Positions 43,107 to 51,502 of a stretch of 64,000 nt of DNA are shown here, in pieces. The first letter of the stretch is position 1; each line of letters starts with the position of its first letter. The stretch covers positions 1 to 64,000 of the forward strand of contig CAMHQD010000005.1 of the NCBI GenBank assembly GCA_946187345.1, written 5' to 3'. The stretch comes from an uncultured Porphyromonadaceae bacterium. GTDB taxonomy: Bacteria; Bacteroidota; Bacteroidia; Bacteroidales; Muribaculaceae. The notes under the pieces were generated by a model. It did no database searches and was not told the DNA's origin. It was given only the letters and a program-made list of their open reading frames with translations. The translations under genes were made by a program, and so were the position numbers.

Positions 43107-44186
43107 ATGACGAATTATCAAGATAGCATATTGATGGTTGGCCCTGCGTTTGACAAACCGCGGGGCGGCATCGCTATGTGCCTATACAACCTCAATCAGT
43201 ATGTGTTTGCCGGCAAGATGAACTTCATCGCCAACTCGACTTCCGGTTCAACGTTGAAGAAGGTGCTCATTATGCTCATTGCACTATGTGCCCTCTTCTT
43301 TAGGCTGCTCTTTAACCGCCAGTTGAGATTGGTGCACATCCATGCGGCCAGTTCCAATAGTTTCCGTCGTGCGGCATATTTTGTGCGATTGTCAAGATGG
43401 ATGGGTCGCAAGGTCATTCTCCATATTCACGGCGGCGCCTTTGATGTATATTATAATCTTGGTGATAACGCGCGGATGATTAACGCTATATTTGCCAAGA
43501 CTGATGCTTTGGTGGCTTTGACTGAGTCTTGGAAAGACTATTATAAAAACACGATAGGCTATCAAAATCCGGTGTATGTGTTGCCGAATATAGTACCTCC
43601 TCCCGAGCATTGCGATATAGAAAATGATGGCCGTCTGCATTATCTGTTTTTGGGTAGGATTGATGTCAAGAAAGGCGTGCTTGACCTGCTGCAGGCGGTT
43701 GACTATGTTGCCGACACCCTTCATGGCAAGGCCGTCGTCCACATGGCCGGCTCGGGGCCTGACGAGGATAAGGTTGATGATTTCATCCGTTCCAACGGGT
43801 TGAGTGATTTGGTCATTCGTGAGGGTTGGGTGAGCGGTGACAAGAAAGCGATGTTGCTGAGCCAGTGTCGCGTGATGTTGTCGCCCAGTTATGCCGAAGC
43901 ATTGGGCATCAACAACCTTGAGGCGATGTCTTACGGTATGGCGGTGATCGCCTATAACGTGGGCGGTATTCCCACCATCGTGAAGGATGGCGTGAACGGT
44001 ATTCTGGTGACGTGTAAGGACGTGCGTGCCTTGTCAGAGGCGATGGCCCGGGTGGTGGACGACGCGGAGTTGCTGTCGCGTTTTGGAGCGGCGTCACTGC
44101 AAATGGTGAAGCCTTATTTGGCCGATAGCGTGAAGTCAACATTAACAGATATTTATGCGGCCGAGTTGACCGGCGTCGCGTCCTAA
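43107..44186 (+). CDS. Family 4 glycosyltransferase, first of two paralogs
   Basis: 359 residues from the ATG at 43107; a TTG at 43101 is in frame. GT-B fold. PRGGIAMCLYNLNQYVF near the start, HIHAASSNSFRRAAYF, a hydrophobic stretch at about 50-72 that could contact the membrane, then FLGRIDVKKGVLDLLQA, and the donor-site motif PSYAEALGINNLEAMSYG with the E-x7-E spacing of GT4 enzymes. The gene at 45675 encodes a protein of the same layout, so the two probably arose by duplication and may add similar sugars. Confidence 0.88.
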   Translation: MTNYQDSILMVGPAFDKPRGGIAMCLYNLNQYVFAGKMNFIANSTSGSTLKKVLIMLIALCALFFRLLFNRQLRLVHIHAASSNSFRRAAYFVRLSRWMGRKVILHIHGGAFDVYYNLGDNARMINAIFAKTDALVALTESWKDYYKNTIGYQNPVYVLPNIVPPPEHCDIENDGRLHYLFLGRIDVKKGVLDLLQAVDYVADTLHGKAVVHMAGSGPDEDKVDDFIRSNGLSDLVIREGWVSGDKKAMLLSQCRVMLSPSYAEALGINNLEAMSYGMAVIAYNVGGIPTIVKDGVNGILVTCKDVRALSEAMARVVDDAELLSRFGAASLQMVKPYLADSVKSTLTDIYAAELTGVAS

Positions 44187-44241
44187 ACAAGAAGTCAGGT
44201 ATCGCCACCTAAGTTTCATTCTTTGTCAAAAAACAATTTGC

Positions 44242-45612
44242 ATGAAGCAATTTGACTACATAGATTCCAAGAGAGGCATATATGACATCAAGCAATTTTT
44301 TGTGGTGTCAATAATCTTCTTTGTGGCTCTTGCCTTGTATTATACACTCACGTCCTATAAGGAGCACATTCCCTTGTATCTCGAGCAGATACGTTTAATG
44401 GCCTCAGCCTATTATGTGCTGATGATTTTGGTGTGCTTCTATCGGATGCGCGTCTCCAGACTACTGATATTGAACGCCGTCATGATGTTCGTGCTGTTGC
44501 TGCTTGTCAAGTTGACTTATGAACGGGCGGGTGCGAATACATTTAATGGCGCGGTTGATGCCCAAAAGTATCTTAATGAGACGTTGGCCTTCGCTCATCT
44601 CTCTTATGGAGACTTTGTGGAACAAATTTATAATAATCGTTTTGATATTCATGATTTAGGTAATTTTACGCTTAATTATATAGTCTATCAGATTTATCCG
44701 GATAAGGAATTTGTGATTTATGGCGTAGCCTTTTTCAATATCATTTTCTTGTATATCTCATCAGTTTATTTGTTTAAACTGGCTCAACTGTTCCGCTTCA
44801 ACGACATCATTAGTAAGTTAATTACTATTTTATATGCCGCGTCACCGTATGCTTTGATAACAATCTCGAACGGACTGAAAGAGGTGTTTTTCGTTATGGT
44901 CATTATTTTGGCCATGTATTACATCTGCAAGGCTCAGCGCGAGCATCCATTGAAGAATATCCTGATAGCGGCTCCATTCATTTATGGCACTAATCTTTTC
45001 CGTGGTGCGATTTTCTATATGGTTGTTCTCTCGGCAATTGTGGCTTTGACGTCCAAACGCGAGAATAAAAAAATGTATTTGCTCTTGATGTGCATTGGCG
45101 CTATTGTCGGCGGTTATTTTCTGCCGCTTTTCCTTGAGACTTTCCTTGACAGATCTCAGGAACTTTCGGAGCAAATCATCAACTTCAGGTTCCGTAACAG
45201 AATTACGAGTTTTTCCACTTCGGTATTCCCATACGTGGCTGCGTTTTTTGGCCCATATTCCAATTTTGACCGTTTGGGTACCTCCGGATTGACATTTGTC
45301 ACATCAATAACCATGTTTATAAAGGCGATATTAAGCCTTTGGTTTGTGGTGGGCATCTTTAGAATAATCAAGCACTACAAAGAAGAATATTATCCGATGC
45401 TTGTTTATATTTTAGCGTCCATCGCGATGCTGATCCAGAGTGGTGTGTCGCTTGACATGCGTTTCCATTTTACCTATCTGCCATTCTTCTTTATTGTGGC
45501 GTTCTCAGGAAATATCAAGCATAAATATATCAATTATTTATATATATTGATTATTGTGGTGATATGCGTATTGTATTGTACGCGTCCGGTGTACAGTGGC
45601 ACGTCGGCGTAA
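44242..45612 (+). CDS. Multi-spanning membrane protein, probable Wzy-type polymerase
   Basis: 456 residues with about 11 hydrophobic helices. A larger loop near residues 95-150 contains DAQKYLNETLAF and the line DIHDLGNFTLNYIVYQIYP. That pattern of an acidic residue and tyrosines in a periplasmic loop is common in O-antigen polymerases and in GT39-like enzymes. It has no strong family signature, and the gene is clearly more AT-rich than its neighbours, as polymerase genes often are. Its place between two glycosyltransferase genes supports a role in assembling repeat units. Confidence 0.6.
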   Translation: MKQFDYIDSKRGIYDIKQFFVVSIIFFVALALYYTLTSYKEHIPLYLEQIRLMASAYYVLMILVCFYRMRVSRLLILNAVMMFVLLLLVKLTYERAGANTFNGAVDAQKYLNETLAFAHLSYGDFVEQIYNNRFDIHDLGNFTLNYIVYQIYPDKEFVIYGVAFFNIIFLYISSVYLFKLAQLFRFNDIISKLITILYAASPYALITISNGLKEVFFVMVIILAMYYICKAQREHPLKNILIAAPFIYGTNLFRGAIFYMVVLSAIVALTSKRENKKMYLLLMCIGAIVGGYFLPLFLETFLDRSQELSEQIINFRFRNRITSFSTSVFPYVAAFFGPYSNFDRLGTSGLTFVTSITMFIKAILSLWFVVGIFRIIKHYKEEYYPMLVYILASIAMLIQSGVSLDMRFHFTYLPFFFIVAFSGNIKHKYINYLYILIIVVICVLYCTRPVYSGTSA

Positions 45613-45674
45613 TTCTGCGGCGATATTGATGCTTGCTATCGTCATTCTTTAAAAACAATTAGTGGAAATCAGCG

Positions 45675-46727
45675 ATGATGATTAATAATCCTACAGTATT
45701 GCAGGTTGGTTGCTCTCACCGTCACTCACGTGGAGGTATAGCGCAGGTGCTCAATAACTATGAGAAATATGTTTTCGCTGATATGCGTTTCCTCGCCAAC
45801 TCCTGTGATGGCCCCAAGATAGTCAAGGCAATCTTTTTTGTCTTTGCCATAATCAAATTTATCGTCAAGTTGACTTTCTGCCGCTCAATCAAGATTGTGC
45901 ATATCCACACGTCGTCTTACTTCAGTTACCAGCGCTCTTATTATTATGCGCGCATCTCCAAGTTCTTCGGCAAGAAAGTGATTATGCATGTTCACAGTGG
46001 CAAATTCAGCCAGTACTATGCCGAGTATCCTGCGTTTGTCGAGAATGGTCTCAAATATTGCGACAAGGTGATTGCCCTCACGCCCACGTGGAAAGAGTTT
46101 TTCTCTTCCATCATTGACGCAGACAAGATTGAGGTAGTTCCCAATCCGGTGCCGATGCCTCCACACATTGAGCGTAAGTTCAACGGCAAGTTGCGTTTCT
46201 TGTTTATGGGCTTCGTCTCTCGCGACAAGGGCGCGATGGACTTGCTCGAGATGGTCGTCAGCCACAAGGGGCGGCTGAGCAAGAAGACGCAGTTCACGCT
46301 GTGTGGCAATGATATTGACTGCAATGTTGGCAAGTATATCCGCGAGAACCACCTCGGCGACCTGGTGGTGTATCGCGGCTGGGTGAAGGGCGAAGAGAAG
46401 CAGAAGATGTTTGATAGCCACGATGTGCTGGTGCTGCCGTCTTATGCCGAGGGATTGCCGATGACTATTATTGAGGCGATGGCCAACGGTATGCCTGTTA
46501 TTGCGAGTAATGTGGGTGGCATACCAGACATTGTCAATGAGCGCGTCAACGGCCTCTTGATTACCAGTGGCAATAAGAATGAATTGTTCTCGGCTGTGAT
46601 GACCTACGTCAACGACCGCAACATGGTCGCTTCTCACTCCGCTGCGGCTTTTGAGACTGCTGCCGCCTACAGTCCCGATATTATCGCGTCGCGGTTAGAA
46701 ACGCTCTATGAAGAATTGAAAAATTGA
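45675..46727 (+). CDS. Family 4 glycosyltransferase, second paralog
   Basis: 350 residues; a second ATG follows immediately at 45678. GT-B fold with HSRGGIAQVLNNYEKYVF, the same hydrophobic insert at about 50-70 and HIHTSSYFSYQRSYYY as in the 43107 gene. The donor-site segment is PSYAEGLPMTIIEAMANG. The preceding FMGFVSRDKGAMDLLEM also matches its paralog. It is expected to act on the cytoplasmic face of the inner membrane in building the repeat unit. The next gene starts 17 bp further. Confidence 0.88.
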   Translation: MMINNPTVLQVGCSHRHSRGGIAQVLNNYEKYVFADMRFLANSCDGPKIVKAIFFVFAIIKFIVKLTFCRSIKIVHIHTSSYFSYQRSYYYARISKFFGKKVIMHVHSGKFSQYYAEYPAFVENGLKYCDKVIALTPTWKEFFSSIIDADKIEVVPNPVPMPPHIERKFNGKLRFLFMGFVSRDKGAMDLLEMVVSHKGRLSKKTQFTLCGNDIDCNVGKYIRENHLGDLVVYRGWVKGEEKQKMFDSHDVLVLPSYAEGLPMTIIEAMANGMPVIASNVGGIPDIVNERVNGLLITSGNKNELFSAVMTYVNDRNMVASHSAAAFETAAAYSPDIIASRLETLYEELKN

Positions 46728-46744
46728 GACACAAAAATATTAAG

Positions 46745-47608
46745 ATGAGTTTAAAAAAATTACTTAAGACACTATTTCCCTCATCGTTTCGGGTTAAGTT
46801 GCGCAAATGGAAGCGCCATTTCGTGAACTGGTTCAAGCGTGGCAATGCTAAAACCACAATTGACGATTTGCGTGATGTGCTTGTGCATGAGTTAGGCATC
46901 AAACGTGGCGACAAACTGATTGTCTCGTCAAGTTTCGGGCAACTCAACGCGTCATATAGCCCGCAACAGGTTGTTGACTTGCTGAAGGAACTTGTGGGGC
47001 CGGAAGGCTTGATAATGATGCCTTATTATCCTCCAATGAATTCGACCGAGTGGGCAGCCAAGGGACTTGTCTTTGACATGAACAAAACAAAGTCGGGCAT
47101 GGGTGTGCTCACCAATGTGTTCGCCCGTTCCGAAGGCGTCGTGATGAGCAAGCAACCCATCAAGGGAGTGTGCGCTTGGGGCGCCGGAGCCGCCGAAATG
47201 ATTGCGGACCATGACAAGTCGACAACACCGTTCTATTGGGACTCGCCGTATGGCCGCCTGCTAAAGGCACATAGCAAATCTCTCGGACTTGGTCTGAAGA
47301 ATATCCCGATTTTCCATACTTTTGAAGATGTGCTTTCAGCGCACCCTTCAGACTATTATCAGGCCGAGAAGTATAACCTTGAAATGATTTTACTTGACGG
47401 CTCGCATGAGATGGTTGAGACCTACGTCCACAGTGATGAAGTGTTGAACAAATGTGTCGCTGCCGGTGATTATGTCCGCGACCTGCGTTGCCCCACATAT
47501 AAACGGCTTAATTTCGGCTACGCGTTTCTTTATATCATTGATAACGACGATCTGTTTGAGCGTTGCAAGAAAGAGTTCGCCGCCGGGAATTCCCGCATAC
47601 GTCATTAA
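46745..47608 (+). CDS. AAC(3)-family N-acetyltransferase, probably acting on a sugar
   Basis: 287 residues from the ATG at 46745 (MSLKKLLKTLFPSSF). A TTG at 46724 would overlap the previous stop. Family features: LGIKRGDKLIVSSSFGQLN (the binding loop), LVGPEGLIMMPYYPP, GVLTNVFARSEGV and the HPSDYYQAEKY region. Relatives named aminoglycoside 3-N-acetyltransferases use acetyl-CoA. Members inside polysaccharide loci are thought to acetylate amino sugars rather than antibiotics. The usual S/T-x-P-x-x-S-V-H-P line around the active site is altered, so it should not be taken as a resistance gene. Confidence 0.78.
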   Translation: MSLKKLLKTLFPSSFRVKLRKWKRHFVNWFKRGNAKTTIDDLRDVLVHELGIKRGDKLIVSSSFGQLNASYSPQQVVDLLKELVGPEGLIMMPYYPPMNSTEWAAKGLVFDMNKTKSGMGVLTNVFARSEGVVMSKQPIKGVCAWGAGAAEMIADHDKSTTPFYWDSPYGRLLKAHSKSLGLGLKNIPIFHTFEDVLSAHPSDYYQAEKYNLEMILLDGSHEMVETYVHSDEVLNKCVAAGDYVRDLRCPTYKRLNFGYAFLYIIDNDDLFERCKKEFAAGNSRIRH

Positions 47609-47621
47609 TGAACTAATATAG

Positions 47622-48677
47622 ATGTCCGAAAAACGGTACATACTGACGCTTGACTATGAATTGTACGGTGACGGCAGCGGCGATGTGTTTCGTAACGTTG
47701 TCGAGCCGACACAGAGGTTGCTGACTATTGCCCGAGAGAAAGGCGTGAGATACACGTTCTTCTTTGAGGTGGTGGAGTATTGGTGCCTCAAGAGCGAGTG
47801 GGAGCGTGGCAACACCATGGGTTACAGCCGCAACCCTGTGGAGGCGATGGAGACGCAGATGCGACAGGCTGTTGCCGATGGGCACGATGTGCAACTGCAC
47901 ATTCACCCGCAATGGTGTGGCGCGCGATGGCAGGACGGTCATTGGGTCGTTGAAAACAGCCAATGGCGTTTGGCCGACTACGCCGGCGATATGGTCGACT
48001 TGTTGCGCCGCGGCAAGCGGACTCTCGAGGAGATGTTGAGGCCGGCGAAACCTGGCTATCGCTGCATAGCCTTGCGTGCCGGCGGCTATAATGCCTACCC
48101 GAGTGAACGCATCGTCCAGGCGATGCGCGAGGTGGGCCTGACGGTAGACTCATCGGTTGTGCCCGGTGCTGTGGAGAACGGCGCGCTGTCACGCTATGAT
48201 TATTCCTCGTCGCCGACAGAGAGCGGCTGGTGGCATGTTGACGCTTGCCTCGAGCAACCCGCAGCCGAAAGAACCGACTTGATTGAGTTGCCGATTGTGT
48301 CGGCACCGATGTTGCGCATCAGGAAGTTCCTGTCATGGAGTCGCATCAAGTCGATATTGAACAACCGCGCGTCGGCGCAACGCTCGTTTGCCGCAAAGAC
48401 GGCCTCCGATGGAGGCGGTGGCGGACGATTGTCGTCGCTGTGGCGCAAAGTCAAATATTTATTCTCGCGTGAGAGCCAAACGTGGGACTTCTGCTTGTTC
48501 TCTAACTCGATGCATCGCAATTTTATAGGCCACTCTGTGTCAGAAGGTCGCGACACCTACGTTTTGGTGGGCCATCCCAAGGGCTTTGCCGACGAGGGGA
48601 GTGCAATATACCTCTTCTCAAGAATAGAAAACACCGTCACAATCTCATCATTTATTGACCAATTGCAGGTTCGTTAA
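47622..48677 (+). CDS. Polysaccharide deacetylase-like (NodB fold) protein
   Basis: 351 residues without a signal peptide, so probably cytoplasmic. The first strand YILTLDYELYGDGSGD has the Asp that starts the catalytic site, FFFEVVEYW follows, and the metal-binding histidines are in HDVQLHIHPQW near residue 91. Later, RCIALRAGGYNAYPS is the motif-3-like arginine segment. It may remove an N-acetyl group from a sugar or be a degenerate member. The neighbouring AAC(3)-type acetyltransferase gene suggests that acetyl groups are exchanged in this pathway. A glycine-rich linker interrupts the sequence near residue 265. Confidence 0.75.
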   Translation: MSEKRYILTLDYELYGDGSGDVFRNVVEPTQRLLTIAREKGVRYTFFFEVVEYWCLKSEWERGNTMGYSRNPVEAMETQMRQAVADGHDVQLHIHPQWCGARWQDGHWVVENSQWRLADYAGDMVDLLRRGKRTLEEMLRPAKPGYRCIALRAGGYNAYPSERIVQAMREVGLTVDSSVVPGAVENGALSRYDYSSSPTESGWWHVDACLEQPAAERTDLIELPIVSAPMLRIRKFLSWSRIKSILNNRASAQRSFAAKTASDGGGGGRLSSLWRKVKYLFSRESQTWDFCLFSNSMHRNFIGHSVSEGRDTYVLVGHPKGFADEGSAIYLFSRIENTVTISSFIDQLQVR

Positions 48678-48698
48678 CCGCGGATTACATTCTGAATA

Positions 48699-49976
48699 AT
48701 GAATTCATCGTTAAAAGAATTTGTGCGCGACCTTGCGCATTTTACACCACAATATCGTGCGGCGCGTGCCGGCCTTGAAGAGACGTTCACTCTTGAGAAA
48801 CTGCACCGCGCTATTGCTCAGGCCATCGCTCATGTCCCTTATTATCAGTCGCATGGCTATGCCGATTTGTTGCCGTCCGGCGCAGAGGAGTTTGATATAA
48901 CCAAATTTCCGATTATTACCAAGGAGGATGTGATTGGTCATGAGGAGGAGATGGTTTCGGACCGCTTCTTTAAATGCCTTTTTCGTCATGAGAAGACCGG
49001 CGGCTCGTCCGGTCGCTCGATGAAACTGTTTTATTCGCCCACCCTGTCGTTTGCCCGCACAGCCCAGCCTGACATCCTGTATGACCGTTACGTGGGCAAG
49101 CCGTTCAGCGCCGCGATGTTGCGAGGCAACCGTCCGGCAGGAGGCCAAATCAGCCAGCGCATCAGTCCCAAGAGGCTAGTGCTCTCATCCTACTTGATGA
49201 GCGATGCCACGATAGACACCTATCTCAATATCATTCGCGATGAGGGCTTCACCTGCCTGTTGGCTTATCCATCGTCAATCACAGTGTTTGCCCATCTGGT
49301 AAAAGACCGTTACGGCGTGGCGGAATTGCCCGCGCTGAAGGCCATAATGACATCGAGTGAGATTTTCTCGCGTGAAGACAAAGAGTTGGTCACGAGTGTG
49401 TTTCCCAATGTGACTGTGATTGATTTCTATTCGATGTCGGAATTTGCCACGGCGGCCTATAGTATTGGCATGGGCAATTATGAGTTCAATTTTAACTATG
49501 GCTATGTCGAGTTTATCGACACGGGCGACCGCACTCCGGCCGGCAACAAAATATGTGAGATTGTGGCCACGAGTGTGATGAACGACACGATGCCGCTCAT
49601 CCGCTATGCCACGGCCGACTATGCTGAGTTGGATGCCGACGGCAATGTGATTAACATTATAGGACGCACCTCGGACTATGCGGTCAACAAGAATGGCAAA
49701 CTGTCGCCGTGCATTGTTGTGTTCAGCAAGGCTCCGATGTTGAAAGTGCTCCAGTTCCAGTATTATCAGGACACGCCGGGCAAGGTTGAGTTCCACGTTA
49801 TTCCCAAGGGTGATGACTTCAATGAGGAGGATCGTTTGACACTCGTCCATGATATGGAACAGTCGTTTGCGGGCGCGGTGGACTGTGATGTGAAGGTCGT
49901 TACCGAACTTGAGAAGACGCGCATCGGCAAGTTGCGCCGCATGGTGCAACGCCTTGATTTGTCAAAGTATAAATAA
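48699..49976 (+). CDS. CapK/phenylacetate-CoA-ligase-like adenylate-forming enzyme
   Basis: 425 residues, ANL superfamily. The ATP-binding loop is RHEKTGGSSGRSMKLFYSP near residues 93-110, and a Tyr/Ser-rich segment DFYSMSEFATAAYS near 245 takes the place of the A5 motif. IRYATADYAELD is the region with the ribose-binding Asp, and GKLRRMVQ near the end has the final lysine. CapK proteins occur in capsule loci and are thought to activate a carboxylic acid as its adenylate. The substrate is unknown. It precedes a dehydrogenase gene after 13 bp, so the two may act together. Confidence 0.82.
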   Translation: MNSSLKEFVRDLAHFTPQYRAARAGLEETFTLEKLHRAIAQAIAHVPYYQSHGYADLLPSGAEEFDITKFPIITKEDVIGHEEEMVSDRFFKCLFRHEKTGGSSGRSMKLFYSPTLSFARTAQPDILYDRYVGKPFSAAMLRGNRPAGGQISQRISPKRLVLSSYLMSDATIDTYLNIIRDEGFTCLLAYPSSITVFAHLVKDRYGVAELPALKAIMTSSEIFSREDKELVTSVFPNVTVIDFYSMSEFATAAYSIGMGNYEFNFNYGYVEFIDTGDRTPAGNKICEIVATSVMNDTMPLIRYATADYAELDADGNVINIIGRTSDYAVNKNGKLSPCIVVFSKAPMLKVLQFQYYQDTPGKVEFHVIPKGDDFNEEDRLTLVHDMEQSFAGAVDCDVKVVTELEKTRIGKLRRMVQRLDLSKYK

Positions 49977-49989
49977 TTATCTGAACGGA

Positions 49990-51219
49990 ATGTATAAAAT
50001 CAAGATTGGTATAATAAAGGAGACCAAGACGCCAGTCGACAATCGCGTGTTGTTTTCGCCCGAGCAGATGCTGCGCATTCAACGACTCTATCCCAATATT
50101 GAGTTTAAGGTTCAAAGTAGCGACATCCGCGTGATAGCAGATGATGAGTATCGGCAAGCCGGATTTGAGGTAGCCGACGATATGAGTGACTGCGACTACT
50201 TGGTGGGCATCAAGGAGGCGAAACCCGAAACGCTGATACCGCACAAGCACTACTTCTTCTTTGGTCATGTCGCCAAAGAGCAGCCTTACAATCGCGAATT
50301 ATTCAAGTCGATGCTCGAGCGCAAGATAACGTTCAGCGACTATGAGTATCTTGTTGATGAGCGTGGCCATCGCTTGTGCGCGTTTGGCTATTGGGCCGGT
50401 GTGGTGGGCGTGTACAACACGTTGCGCCTTTACGGATTGAAGTATGGTTACTATGACCTGCCCATCACCGATGTCAATTTCACCTATGAAGTGTTGCTCA
50501 AGCGTCTGAAATCGGTGTTAGCAATTCTCGATAGCCACAATGTGCGCGTCGTTGTGACCGGCAACGGCCGTGTCGCGCACGGTGCCATCGCGGTGCTTGA
50601 CGAGGTGGGCGTCTCGAGGGTGAGTGTTGAGGATTACTTAGCCGGTAAAGGCAATGGCGCTGTCTATTGCCAAGCGTTGTTGAAGCATACTGTGGGGCGC
50701 GCTGATGATATTGAGATGTATGACCGCGACGATTTCCATCATAATCCCTCGCAATACGTGAGCCGTTTTGACCGCTTCGCCGCTTGCTCCGATGTGCTCA
50801 TCACTTGCCACTATTGGGACAATGCCGCGCCGGTGTATATGACGCCAGAGTTGATCGCTTCGGAGAAGAACCGTATTCGGGTGATTGGTGATATATCGAT
50901 GGACATCAAGGGCAGCGTGGCGTCGACTATTCGCGCGGCCACTCATGCCGAGCCGTTCTATGAGGTGACGCGCGATGGCCTGCAAGAAGTGCCATTGTTT
51001 AGCGACCCGGACAATATCAGTGTCGAGGCTGTTGACACGTTGCCCAATGCGTTGCCTCGTGAGGCGAGTGCCGAGTTTGGTGACGCGTTCATTGAGCATG
51101 TGATACCATTGCTTGCCGGCCGCCTCAACAATGATGTGATGCACCGCGCCACGATTGTTACCAATGGCATGATTAACGCGCCGTTTGTCTATCTTGCCGA
51201 CTACGCCGGCCTCAAATAA
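49990..51219 (+). CDS. Alanine dehydrogenase/saccharopine dehydrogenase-family oxidoreductase
   Basis: 409 residues from the ATG at 49990 (MYKIKIGIIKETKTPVDNRV); the frame upstream overlaps the CapK gene. The N-terminal AlaDH/PNT domain has VLFSPEQML, then YLVGIKEAKPETL and KHYFFFGHVAKEQPYN. A Rossmann domain follows with VRVVVTGNGRVAHGAIAVL. IGDISMDIKGSVAST and VDTLPNALPREAS are typical of lysine-forming saccharopine dehydrogenases and relatives in Bacteroidetes. These enzymes link or split an amino acid and a keto acid using NAD. It closes the plus-strand part of the exopolysaccharide locus. Whether it serves the polymer or amino acid metabolism is open. Confidence 0.8.
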   Translation: MYKIKIGIIKETKTPVDNRVLFSPEQMLRIQRLYPNIEFKVQSSDIRVIADDEYRQAGFEVADDMSDCDYLVGIKEAKPETLIPHKHYFFFGHVAKEQPYNRELFKSMLERKITFSDYEYLVDERGHRLCAFGYWAGVVGVYNTLRLYGLKYGYYDLPITDVNFTYEVLLKRLKSVLAILDSHNVRVVVTGNGRVAHGAIAVLDEVGVSRVSVEDYLAGKGNGAVYCQALLKHTVGRADDIEMYDRDDFHHNPSQYVSRFDRFAACSDVLITCHYWDNAAPVYMTPELIASEKNRIRVIGDISMDIKGSVASTIRAATHAEPFYEVTRDGLQEVPLFSDPDNISVEAVDTLPNALPREASAEFGDAFIEHVIPLLAGRLNNDVMHRATIVTNGMINAPFVYLADYAGLK

Positions 51220-51292
51220 TATAAAGCAATAAGCATAAGCAAAGTTAAAGTGGCACATCGCAACTTATAGTGCCCGTCGGGTAGAGAATTGA

Positions 51293-51490
51293 ACCCGCTA
51301 AGCGGGTGGCAGTACATAGGCGGGGGTGAAGCGAAGCGTAACCCCCGTTTCGGTTTCAACATTCACAATAATTAAGCCCCGTAGGGGCGACAGTCTCAAC
51401 ATGTTTCTGTCGCCCCTACGGGGCTTTGATTGTGAGGAACTCGTTACAGTTACGGGGACTGGCGCCCCCGCCTATGGACTGTCGCCCCTA
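51293..51490. repeat. Nested palindromic repeat element between convergent genes
   Basis: ACCCGCT-A-AGCGGGT (51293-51307); CATAGGCGGGGG (51315-51326) facing CCCCCGCCTATG (51465-51476); inside that, perfect 20-bp arms 51374-51393 and 51407-51426 with a 13-base loop; and another copy of CTGTCGCCCCTA at 51479-51490. CGGGGGT/ACCCCCG (51321-51347) is a further small hairpin. No reading frame of note. It looks like a composite REP-type element and may also end transcription from both sides. Confidence 0.75.
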
Positions 51491-51502
51491 ACGGTGCTCA
51501 CA

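Noticed and set aside
46745-47608. Aminoglycoside resistance gene
   Set aside because: The protein belongs to the AAC(3) family by fold, but it lies inside a polysaccharide locus and its active-site line is altered. A sugar substrate is more likely.
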